Made by a program: the position numbers and the translations under genes. The notes beneath the pieces are model-generated. The model searched no databases. It was not told the DNA's origin and saw only the letters and a list, made by a program, of their open reading frames with translations. From positions 1 to 62,974 of the forward strand of contig JBCCHB010000098.1 of NCBI GenBank assembly GCA_039028975.1: 62,974 nt of DNA, written 5' to 3'. Source of the DNA: JAHBNG01 sp039028975. Its GTDB lineage: Bacteria; Chloroflexota; Anaerolineae; Caldilineales; Caldilineaceae. Position 1 is the first letter of the stretch. Each line of letters opens with the position of its first letter. Shown in pieces: positions 1-6,824 of this stretch.

Positions 1-8
1 CAACGGTT

Positions 9-76
9 GTAGGTGCGGTTTCCATACCGCACAGGCTTCGTTACCCGAGAGCGTGCGGTATGGAAACCGCACCTAC
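9..76. repeat. Perfect inverted repeat, GTAGGTGCGG family
   Basis: A perfect 24-bp inverted repeat has arms at 9-32 and 53-76 around a 20-nt loop. The arms begin GTAGGTGCGGTTTCC. A related hairpin with a changed but still paired sequence lies at 32562-32585, and a degenerate piece starts near 27797. No T-run follows, so it reads as a dispersed palindromic repeat and not as a terminator. Confidence 0.8.
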
Positions 77-233
77 GATTTGTTAACCTTGTTTGCTCAT
101 TCGTGAACCATGCCCCGAAAAGGAAGGACAAACTTTTCTTGTCGTATAAGAAGGTATAAAAATCGACCCCGAATGATGGCCAAATTCTGGCTAAAGGCTT
201 TTAGCCATCTATCTAGCAAAAAAGGAAACGTGA

Positions 234-485
234 ATGATGGGTCTATTCGTCTTGTATCCATTACTGGTTGTATTAGGTATCCTCTTTTTTATTCTATCCG
301 TTGCATCAAGGCGCTCGTACGTCTGCTCAACATGTGGAGAAAAGTTCGTTGAGATGGAGCACATGAGAGCCGAACACTGCAATATGTGTGGTGCCTCATT
401 GAAAACAATTTCAGAAAATCAGGCTTTAGAAGATCAAGTTTCAAAAAATAACGATTCAGAAAAACCCCCGGAGTTTATCGTATGA
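234..485 (+). CDS. Small membrane protein with zinc ribbon
   Basis: An 83-residue protein of unknown function. One hydrophobic helix spans about residues 3-24 and is followed by a cytosolic or exposed two-knuckle zinc ribbon: CxxC at 31-34 and CxxC at 49-52. The tail is acidic and polar. The start is the first of two consecutive ATGs (234 and 237), preceded by an AAGGA Shine-Dalgarno at about 222. Its stop overlaps the next ATG by four bases (ATGA), so it is translationally coupled to the YbjQ-family gene. A seven-bp hairpin (189-206) lies just upstream. The fold is read from the cysteines; no substrate or role can be assigned. Confidence 0.75.
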   Translation: MMGLFVLYPLLVVLGILFFILSVASRRSYVCSTCGEKFVEMEHMRAEHCNMCGASLKTISENQALEDQVSKNNDSEKPPEFIV

Positions 486-976
486 CTAATCCCAATACTG
501 CTACCCCTGTAACGAACGCTACTTCTAACCCTAAGAGCATCCGTGAAGATCTCTTAGCTGGTACTCGTCCAGAAATAGGCGAGAGAATTATTATGACCGG
601 CGCCGATGGGTTTGACGGCTACGAAATTATGGAGTATAAAGGCATGGTGTGGGGCATTTCCGTGCGTGCCAAAGATATGGGCCAGGATTGCGCAATGGGC
701 TGCCAACAGCTAGTTGGTGGTGAGCTTGGTTCATACTCCCAGCTTGGCAACGAATCTAGGCAGCGAGCCATCGATCTCATGTTGCAAATGGCCAAACGGC
801 AGGGGGCCAATGGCGTGATTAATGTCTCGTTTGAACTCGATGGTGCGTCGCAAGGCGCATCCCAGGTGGTGGCTCATGGCACGGCTGTGCATATTAAGCC
901 AATTATCAACTATGTGCCGGAGGGGGCCGTTGGCAATATCCTTGCCGAGATCCAAGAGTCTATGGTAAAAGGATAG
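482..976 (+). CDS. YbjQ/UPF0145 family protein
   Basis: A 164-residue protein of the YbjQ/UPF0145 (putative heavy-metal-binding) family. Family signs are the strand entering YKGMVWG near residue 57, the Arg-rich middle segment RQRAIDLM, the conserved GANGV turn followed by the NVSFEL strand, and the closing VVAHGTAVHI strand. The first 25 residues are a Thr/Asn-rich extension that the family core does not need. YbjQ proteins form pentamers in known structures, but their biochemical role is unsettled. It is coupled to the upstream zinc-ribbon membrane protein by an ATGA overlap and lies 12 bp before the next membrane protein, so the three are probably one operon. Confidence 0.88.
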   Translation: MTNPNTATPVTNATSNPKSIREDLLAGTRPEIGERIIMTGADGFDGYEIMEYKGMVWGISVRAKDMGQDCAMGCQQLVGGELGSYSQLGNESRQRAIDLMLQMAKRQGANGVINVSFELDGASQGASQVVAHGTAVHIKPIINYVPEGAVGNILAEIQESMVKG

Positions 977-988
977 GAGGGTCTCCAA

Positions 989-1591
989 ATGCCCCTTAAC
1001 CTATCGCTTAATTCTCAGATCTATCAGTGGAAGTTGAAGTGGCTGTGGCTGCGACATTCTTACAGCTTTCGCTGGGCGCACAAACCGCTCTGCCAACGAT
1101 TTTCCGAGGATGTGTTGACCGTTGGTCACGTTCACCTGTGCCGAAGTTGCACATTTTTATGGTTAGGCGGATTCATAGGTTTGCTGGGATGCTTATTGGT
1201 CCCTCCACTGCGAAATGACATTCTGTGGATTTCCCCCTTGAGTTTGTTTGCTACACTTCTTCTTTCAGCACCAGGTGTGTACAAAAAGTGGCCGCGCTGG
1301 GTGCGAGATGGACTCCGGTTCTCTCTTGGTGCGGCATTGCCCTTATGGCTTTGCCTGATGCTTATGGGTTATTATCTACTCGGTGCAGCAACAGTCGTGG
1401 TTGGATTAGGGGTTTGGTTTCTCTACTCTCAGAACCGAAAGAAGCGTAAGATGCAAGCCTGTGAAAGCTGCCCAGAATATGGCCAGCCCCAAGTCTGTAG
1501 CGGATGTACCCTGCAAGCCAGCCAAATCCGCCTCTACGAGACCAAAGCAACCCAACTCTACCTCGAATCGGGACAAAGTCCATTCGGATAG
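989..1591 (+). CDS. DUF2085-like cysteine-rich membrane protein
   Basis: A 200-residue integral membrane protein. An N-terminal HxxxC (H31, C35) and CRSC (51-54) resemble the His/Cys head of DUF2085 membrane proteins. About four hydrophobic segments follow (roughly 55-73, 80-97, 112-130 and 130-146), then a C-terminal CxxC...CSGC pair near residues 155-173, which could bind a second metal. A strong AGGAGG lies just upstream of ATG 989. It is the third gene of a set with a zinc-ribbon membrane peptide and a YbjQ protein, which suggests a metal-related membrane complex (inference). The DUF2085 assignment is from motif shape and is tentative. Confidence 0.7.
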   Translation: MPLNLSLNSQIYQWKLKWLWLRHSYSFRWAHKPLCQRFSEDVLTVGHVHLCRSCTFLWLGGFIGLLGCLLVPPLRNDILWISPLSLFATLLLSAPGVYKKWPRWVRDGLRFSLGAALPLWLCLMLMGYYLLGAATVVVGLGVWFLYSQNRKKRKMQACESCPEYGQPQVCSGCTLQASQIRLYETKATQLYLESGQSPFG

Positions 1592-1824
1592 CCTACGCTA
1601 ATGCGGTGTTCGACAAGCTCTCCTGCTTCAGCTGCAGCCCGTCCATTTTGGATACTGCTGGCTAAAAATATCATGCCTAAAGAGCAGGAAACACAATAAA
1701 AAAGGCGGGATTTGACGACCATTTTTGGACGTTCGATGGCCGCCACGGGGCTTAAGCCTCCGGGCTACAGAGCAGACGCCCGCTAAACCGGGCTAGGTGG
1801 TTGACTAGTCAGTTCCTTTGAAGG

Positions 1825-1888
1825 GGCGTCCGCTTAGCAGCCCAGGGTTTAAATCCTGGGTGGGCGTCAAGGACCAGAAGCGGACGCC
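1825..1888. repeat. Nested hairpin repeat
   Basis: Outer arms GGCGTCCGCTT (1825-1835) and AAGCGGACGCC (1878-1888) are perfectly complementary. Between them lies a near-palindrome CCCAGGGTTT/AAATCCTGGG (1841-1860). Further GC-rich inverted pieces occur at about 1745-1800. No gene is seen in 1592-2149; it appears to be a block of intergenic palindromes ending in a terminator-like hairpin. Confidence 0.65.
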
Positions 1889-1892
1889 AAGC

Positions 1893-1915
1893 AAGGCAAT
1901 TACGCTTGCCTTTTT
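1893..1915 (+). terminator. Candidate intrinsic terminator
   Basis: Stem AAGGCAA (1893-1899) pairs with TTGCCTT (1906-1912) across a six-base loop and runs into five T's (1911-1915). It lies about 300 bp after the three-gene membrane set and could end that transcript. Confidence 0.5.
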
Positions 1916-2149
1916 CATGGATACAACACGTAATACTTAACCAGCATCATTTTGGGCGGGGAAGGTGCCGAAATCGACCTGCTCCAAGTGAAACGCACGA
2001 ATTCTTGACGTCCACCGCCTTGCAAGGCATATCCTGAGCGGGGCTGAAGGGGCGATCTACCAGCGGCCCATCGTAACATTGCAATATGCAACTACGATGC
2101 GCTGGTTGGCTCACATCGCCTTAACAGTGCGTTGGAATGGGAGGAGACT

Positions 2150-2638
2150 ATGGCCAAACCAGTGCAGGGTGGACAGGTTGTCATCTTCAATGACGCCAAG
2201 AGCCAAGTTCTACTTATCAAGCGGGAAGACTTCCGTATTTGGGTCCCACCAGGTGGACGGTTAGAAGAGGGCGAGACGCCAGAAGAGGCCGCCATTCGGG
2301 AAGCCTGGGAAGAGACAGGGTACCAAGTTGCAGTGGAGTACTATGTGGGCGAATATCGACGCCCTCAGTTTGGGAACGGGATCACCCACGTCTTTGTAGG
2401 CCATGTTGTGGGTGGGGATGGGCGCGACCGCAGTTGGGAATCGCTAGCAGTGGAGTGGTTTGACGTAGACAAGTTGCCAAAACGAACCTTTTCCCTCGCT
2501 AAAGAAATCATCCTTGATGCCCAAAGTGCCAATGATCTCCCCTTGAAGAGGGACCAGTATCTGCCTATATGGTTGGTAGGGCTGCTCTTCATTGGTCTGC
2601 GCATCCGAAATGTACGCAACTGGGTGATGGGACGTTGA
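2150..2638 (+). CDS. Nudix hydrolase
   Basis: A cytosolic Nudix-fold pyrophosphohydrolase of about 162 residues. A perfect Nudix box GX5EX7REUXEEXGU is present, from GRLEEGE to WEETGY, at about residues 37-59; its glutamates bind the divalent metal. The substrate cannot be told from sequence. ATG 2150 is chosen because GGGAGGAG sits just in front of it; a TTG 18 bp upstream would place that SD inside the gene. A hydrophobic C-terminal segment (LPIWLVGLLFIGL) follows the catalytic domain and is unusual for a soluble Nudix enzyme; it may be a membrane-associating tail. It is monocistronic, with repeats on both sides. Confidence 0.9.
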   Translation: MAKPVQGGQVVIFNDAKSQVLLIKREDFRIWVPPGGRLEEGETPEEAAIREAWEETGYQVAVEYYVGEYRRPQFGNGITHVFVGHVVGGDGRDRSWESLAVEWFDVDKLPKRTFSLAKEIILDAQSANDLPLKRDQYLPIWLVGLLFIGLRIRNVRNWVMGR

Positions 2639-2795
2639 GGACGTCGTAAGCAGCGCGAACGTAGACTGCCTATGGCCCAAGTTGGCGAACAAGGATACTC
2701 TGAGATATGATCACTGTTTAATGTGACTGTACTCGGATTGTATAGAGATGGTCGAACACAACAAATACTTGCTCTGTATCTGAGGATACTTGCCT

Positions 2796-2970
2796 TATAC
2801 TTCACCAGAAAATGCTTGTCCCGATTCTTGACCCATCCGCTTTGGGAACTTACTATACTCAGCTCCGTTTGAAAGCCGTAGTTTGGTTACTCCGGTAGAG
2901 CTAAGGAATACTACGGTTTCCAAATCGACCGCACTATAGACGAGAGGACAGAGCTTTTCTGGTCATCTAT
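2796..2970 (+). repeat. MITE-like element M, copy A (interrupted)
   Basis: The left end CACCAGAAAATGCTTGTCC (2803-2821) is an imperfect inverted match of the right end at 2947-2967 (GGACAGAGC, then TTTTCTGGTCAT). The same ends occur at 25433, 43687 and 57684. After the internal CCATCCGCTTTGGG, which matches the interior of the other copies, the element is interrupted by a second repeat (2853-2939). No coding capacity. The rest of 2639-3202 holds no recognisable gene. Confidence 0.7.
2853..2939. repeat. Element E, copy 1, nested in M copy A
   Basis: About 87 bp with inverted ends: CTCCGTTTGAAAGCCGTAGT at the left pairs imperfectly with the right end ACTACGGTTTCCAAATCGAC. A second, freestanding copy lies at 40276-40363 with the same ends and the same middle (CTCTGGTAGA/CTAAGGA type). 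An ACTATA direct repeat flanks this copy (2852-2857 and 2933-2938), but copy 2 keeps the right-hand version, so it may be part of the element and not a target duplication. Confidence 0.65.
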
Positions 2971-3202
2971 ACAGTGCCGCATGTCTTGAAAGATACAGGG
3001 TTTTGAAGATTACGCAGATGGAGAGCCAAAGAAACCTGTGTTATCTTTATTGATTTTCGTTCTCTGGGCGTAGCTTGTTTATACTGCGTTTGGCCATAAA
3101 TGAGAATAATAGAACAGTTTTTAGTCGAATAGATAATTCTCATCTGTGACAGCGCCAAGTATATACGGGTTCGTACCGAGAAAAAAAGAGGAGAAAACGA
3201 TC

Positions 3203-4339
3203 TTGTCCACCATGATAAGCCCCTTTGGTATACCCGAACCATCCATTCCCATCCGCGAGGGAACGCCCCCCCTTACCCGCCCCACCAAAGAAGAGATTGC
3301 TACTTTTACCAATCAAGCCCAGACTCTCTTGGAACGGAGTTGGTCCGATCAGCAGAAACGCCTGGATGAAGGTCAATACAACCTAGACTGGCTGGAAGGA
3401 CGTCACATTCTCTTGGGTGGTGCAACTGGCGCAGGATTGGGCGGTGCCTTTGCCTCGGCCATTTTAGGCACAAACAAAGCCGCTAGCGTCACCATTGTGG
3501 CCCGTGACATTAAGCGCTCTATCAACTTTGAGACGGGCCACGCCATGCAGGTCATCGCTGAATCCCAAGGCATGGGTAATCGCTTTCACTGGCTCAACGA
3601 CGGCATGGCCATGGAGGGCAAACCCTTGGAAATTCTCCTGGCTGCACTCAAAGAGGCTGGAGCAGATCGGGTGGTTTACTTCAATACCGTGGCCGCAGCC
3701 ATCTCTGGCATGCTAGACGGAATGCCACCTGTCTATGTGAAAGATGTAGACGAGACAGGGCTATTCCAATGGCAGCTCCTACCCCTAAGTGAGAAAGAGA
3801 TCGCTGTCACCAAATTCGTCATGGGCGAAATGGCCGTGACCTTCCCCAACGTGTTGGAAGAGAATGGCATCGCCGTGGAGGCCAGTGTCTTTGCCGACTG
3901 GCGTGGTTCGTTGGATAAAGTCTCACGGGATCCCACTCAGCGAGAATATGGCCGTCACGGCTCATACTCGACCAGCCTCTACTTGCCTAAAGAGTATCTG
4001 CAAGAGGCTACCCGCTCTGCCTATGGTACTGACCGCACCGTGCTCGACATCTTCTATCCCATGATGCGTACGCGCGCCTTACCCCTCATCCCTGGTGGCA
4101 TGACCATTGCAGCGATCAATGAAACCATCATGAATCGGGAAGGCATTCGCCGTCGAGAGGTTCCCGAACTAGCCCTTATGGGACTCGACTTTGTGGGCAA
4201 GGCCCTGACGGAAGGCTATGACAACCCCTTCCCTCGGGCTGATGACCACGACGCTCATCTCGATGAATGGATGTTTGAAGTGCTTGCCAAACTCAACAAC
4301 GACGAGAATAGCGACTTTTACTATAAAAAATGGATGTAG
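3203..4339 (+). CDS. NAD(P)-binding oxidoreductase, FabV/TER-like
   Basis: A Rossmann-fold protein of about 379 residues. A glycine-rich dinucleotide loop GGATGAGLGGAFAS follows the strand HILL near residues 75-90, and a helix-strand VTIVARD follows it. Overall order and length recall the trans-2-enoyl-CoA/enoyl-ACP reductase family FabV/TER, including a distal segment ending in an LPLIPGG turn, but the classical catalytic signature is not clear to me, so the function is tentative. Start: AGAGGAG at 3187-3194 is ideally placed for TTG 3203; ATG 3212 and GTG 3146 are alternatives. It overlaps the metallophosphoesterase gene by ten bases and is probably translated with it, so the two likely act in one unknown pathway. 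Confidence 0.8.
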   Translation: MSTMISPFGIPEPSIPIREGTPPLTRPTKEEIATFTNQAQTLLERSWSDQQKRLDEGQYNLDWLEGRHILLGGATGAGLGGAFASAILGTNKAASVTIVARDIKRSINFETGHAMQVIAESQGMGNRFHWLNDGMAMEGKPLEILLAALKEAGADRVVYFNTVAAAISGMLDGMPPVYVKDVDETGLFQWQLLPLSEKEIAVTKFVMGEMAVTFPNVLEENGIAVEASVFADWRGSLDKVSRDPTQREYGRHGSYSTSLYLPKEYLQEATRSAYGTDRTVLDIFYPMMRTRALPLIPGGMTIAAINETIMNREGIRRREVPELALMGLDFVGKALTEGYDNPFPRADDHDAHLDEWMFEVLAKLNNDENSDFYYKKWM

Positions 4340-5718
4340 CGCCAATCCCGGCCCTTTTGCCTCGGGATAGGACCGGTCATCAATTTGTCCTCTATGCCGA
4401 TAGCTGTTCCGGCGTACCAGGCGCGCTACATGAGTCAACCTTTGCCGCCGTTAACCAGATCGTTGCCCGACTGGCTCCTCAGCCGGAATTTATCTGTTTC
4501 CCTGGGGATGAGATTATCGGCCTGACGGCAGACGATGAGGCATTGCGCCAACAGTGGCAGCATTGGTTTGATGTGGAGATGGCATGGCTCGACGCTAGCG
4601 CCATTCCACTCTACCACACAACCGGCAATCACACGGTTTACGACTCGCATAGTGAAACGATCTATCGCCAGGTTATGAACCATTTGCCCCGCAATGGTCC
4701 CACTGGCCAGGAGGGGTTGAGCTATTTTGTACGGCGGGGTGATCTCCTACTCATCTTTACCAACACGCTGAATCTGACATTGGGTGGCGAAGGCAGAGTG
4801 GAGACAACATGGCTCGAGCAGACGCTGATAGAGCACGCGGATGCCCATCATAAGCTAGTCTTTGGCCACCATCCTGTCTTTTCAGTAAACGGTTTTGTAG
4901 GCGAGCACGGGCGAGATATCGACACGGCGATGGGGCAGACGCTTTGGTCGTTACTGATTGAACATGGAGTGTTGGCCTATGTCTGTAGCCACATTCTGGC
5001 CTTTGATGTGCAAGTCCATGACGGGGTGCTGCAAATCCTCACGGCCGGTGCCGGTACCGCTCACCGCATGCCTGAAGGCGTGGAGTATCTACATTGCGTT
5101 CAGGCCGCCCTGGATCAGCAAGGGTTACGCTATCAGGTGCTGGATACCGACGGTGCTGTGCGAGAGCAGTTGGCGTGGCCACTGAACCTAGGTATGAGTT
5201 CCGACTGGGATCCTTTGTCCCTTGGCTTGGTTCATGCGCCTTACTCCCCGAAATTAGATGAGTCCTCCTCAAGTTCCCAGGATCCTAACTTAATTTGCTG
5301 GCGCTTTTCTGGCGTCTGCTCTGCCGAAGCAACCGGAACCCGCCAGACTCTCCTCTCTGCCTGGAATGAAGGGACTGGCTTAGCCCCCCTTTGGATAGGT
5401 CTTGCCGGTATCGAGAATCGACTCTCCATCCTCCTAGCACCCACCCCAGGACGTAGCCCCCACCTGTGGACAGGCCCCGCCCTACAAGCTGATCAGCCCT
5501 TTGACATTCAGGTTGCGCTTCATGGCGGCATGGGACCAGGAGGAGTACTCTGGCGCTGGGATGATGATAAGCCCTGGTCATCCTTACACGGCAGTTCAGC
5601 TTGGGGAGTAGAAAGATTGAGCTGGCCTAGCTTTTGGAGTATTGGTCGCGGTCAGCGGGGAGAGACTGATTTTCCTTTTTTAGGCCACGAGTTGAGGGTA
5701 AAGTGGCATGAAAAATAG
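4330..5718 (+). CDS. Calcineurin-like phosphoesterase, atypical
   Basis: A 462-residue protein with most metallophosphoesterase motifs: GDE at 59-61, GNHT at 99-102, GHHPVF near 179, and a distal C-S-H near 219-221 where GHxH is usual. Motif I reads D-S-C (24-26) where DxH is expected, so one metal ligand is replaced by cysteine and the metal site may be altered. Residues from about 310 onward form a separate beta-rich domain resembling a concanavalin/LamG-type sandwich, often a binding module. No signal peptide is seen. The ATG lies inside the end of the preceding oxidoreductase gene (10-bp overlap). An intrinsic terminator follows at 5764. Confidence 0.85.
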   Translation: MDVAPIPALLPRDRTGHQFVLYADSCSGVPGALHESTFAAVNQIVARLAPQPEFICFPGDEIIGLTADDEALRQQWQHWFDVEMAWLDASAIPLYHTTGNHTVYDSHSETIYRQVMNHLPRNGPTGQEGLSYFVRRGDLLLIFTNTLNLTLGGEGRVETTWLEQTLIEHADAHHKLVFGHHPVFSVNGFVGEHGRDIDTAMGQTLWSLLIEHGVLAYVCSHILAFDVQVHDGVLQILTAGAGTAHRMPEGVEYLHCVQAALDQQGLRYQVLDTDGAVREQLAWPLNLGMSSDWDPLSLGLVHAPYSPKLDESSSSSQDPNLICWRFSGVCSAEATGTRQTLLSAWNEGTGLAPLWIGLAGIENRLSILLAPTPGRSPHLWTGPALQADQPFDIQVALHGGMGPGGVLWRWDDDKPWSSLHGSSAWGVERLSWPSFWSIGRGQRGETDFPFLGHELRVKWHEK

Positions 5719-5763
5719 CCATAGTTAGTCAAAAACCCATCTATCAGATCGTAGTTGGATTCT

Positions 5764-5792
5764 AAAAGCCAGGCGTAATTGCCTGGCTTTTT
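5764..5792. terminator. Intrinsic terminator
   Basis: A perfect stem AAAAGCCAGGC / GCCTGGCTTTT with a seven-base loop, followed by T's on both strands. It lies 45 bp after the phosphoesterase stop and can also end the minus-strand amidohydrolase transcript (stop at 5908). Confidence 0.85.
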
Positions 5793-5907
5793 CTACGATA
5801 TCAGTATCTTCTCTATCAGCTTGTAGATAGATTCTACAACTCAAAAGAACGCAAGTTCACCCCTAAATGTTGATGCGTTCACCATTGAATCAAACTGAAT
5901 CGAATGG

Positions 5908-6804
5908 CTAGCCATCCAATCCGTAAAATGCCATAGCATTGTCATATAGTACCTTCTTCTGCTCCTCCTCTGCCCTGGCCGAAATGACTTCTCGCATGGC
6001 AGCAGCCCATTGGCTGTAAGGTGCGCCGTAGAGGCAAACTGGCCAGTCACCACCAAAGATAGCTCGCTCCGGCCCAAATGCATCCAGACAGTAGTTGATG
6101 GTTGGGGCCAGATCGGCGGCTGTCCAACCCGGTTGGGTCCTAGCAACAATACCCGAAATCTTGATGATAACGTTGGGCTGCGCGGCCAAGGCACTGATCC
6201 CATCCATCCATCCCTGTTGGGTGTGGGCAAAGGGATCATCTGGATCGTCAGCTTGGGAGGCACCACTGACAATGTAGGGATTGGCGTTACCGCAATGATC
6301 GACAATAAAACGCGTATTGGGTACTCGACGAGCTAGTTCAGCACCATCTGCTAGTTCACTGGGTCGCATACAGAGATCAAAGCTAAGGCCCGCTGCCCCC
6401 AACGCTTCGACACCGCTAATAAACTCAGAGCTGAGACAATACCCTTTGCCCCGATCAGGCACGTGAAGCACTTGGCGCACCCCTTTTACATACGGACTAT
6501 CGGCAATCTGGGTTAAATATTTGGCAAAACCATCCAGTGACGGATCCCCCCCCACGACAGCGCCGATGGTCGGGGTATTTGGATCTTCACAAATTCCAAC
6601 AATATGCTCAACCTCTGCCACCTTCTGCTCTGGTGACACATCGACTTCCATGTAAACGGCATGGGCAACGCTGGCGTCCGCAGTGGCATCCAAATAGTCT
6701 GAGGTTACATAACTGCGCCCCATAAGTTCATCGCCTTCGGTCCAAGGTAAAGAGAATTTAGAGAGATCCCAGAGGTGTTGATGGGTGTCTACGATTGCGG
6801 TCAT
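5908..6804 (-). CDS. Amidohydrolase (amidohydrolase_2 family)
   Basis: A 298-residue TIM-barrel metal hydrolase of the amidohydrolase_2 group, which includes L-fuconolactonases and 2-pyrone-4,6-dicarboxylate lactonases. Metal-binding motifs visible are DTHQHLWD at residues 6-13 (H8 and H10), DHCGN near 168 and the closing GGDWP near 247, plus the conserved VKGVRQVLH strand near 104-112. Such enzymes hydrolyse sugar lactones or decarboxylate aromatic acids in the cytosol; the exact substrate is not determined. An AAAGGA ribosome site precedes ATG 6804. It begins 20 bp after the HerA-like ATPase gene ends, on the same strand, though no functional link is obvious. Confidence 0.88.
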   Translation of the reverse strand: MTAIVDTHQHLWDLSKFSLPWTEGDELMGRSYVTSDYLDATADASVAHAVYMEVDVSPEQKVAEVEHIVGICEDPNTPTIGAVVGGDPSLDGFAKYLTQIADSPYVKGVRQVLHVPDRGKGYCLSSEFISGVEALGAAGLSFDLCMRPSELADGAELARRVPNTRFIVDHCGNANPYIVSGASQADDPDDPFAHTQQGWMDGISALAAQPNVIIKISGIVARTQPGWTAADLAPTINYCLDAFGPERAIFGGDWPVCLYGAPYSQWAAAMREVISARAEEEQKKVLYDNAMAFYGLDG

Positions 6805-6824
6805 GGTTCGTTCCTTTGGTTATA

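Noticed and set aside
5841..6305. Long minus-strand ORF of 154 codons
   Set aside because: It overlaps the amidohydrolase in another frame on the same strand and has no family features; it is a shadow.
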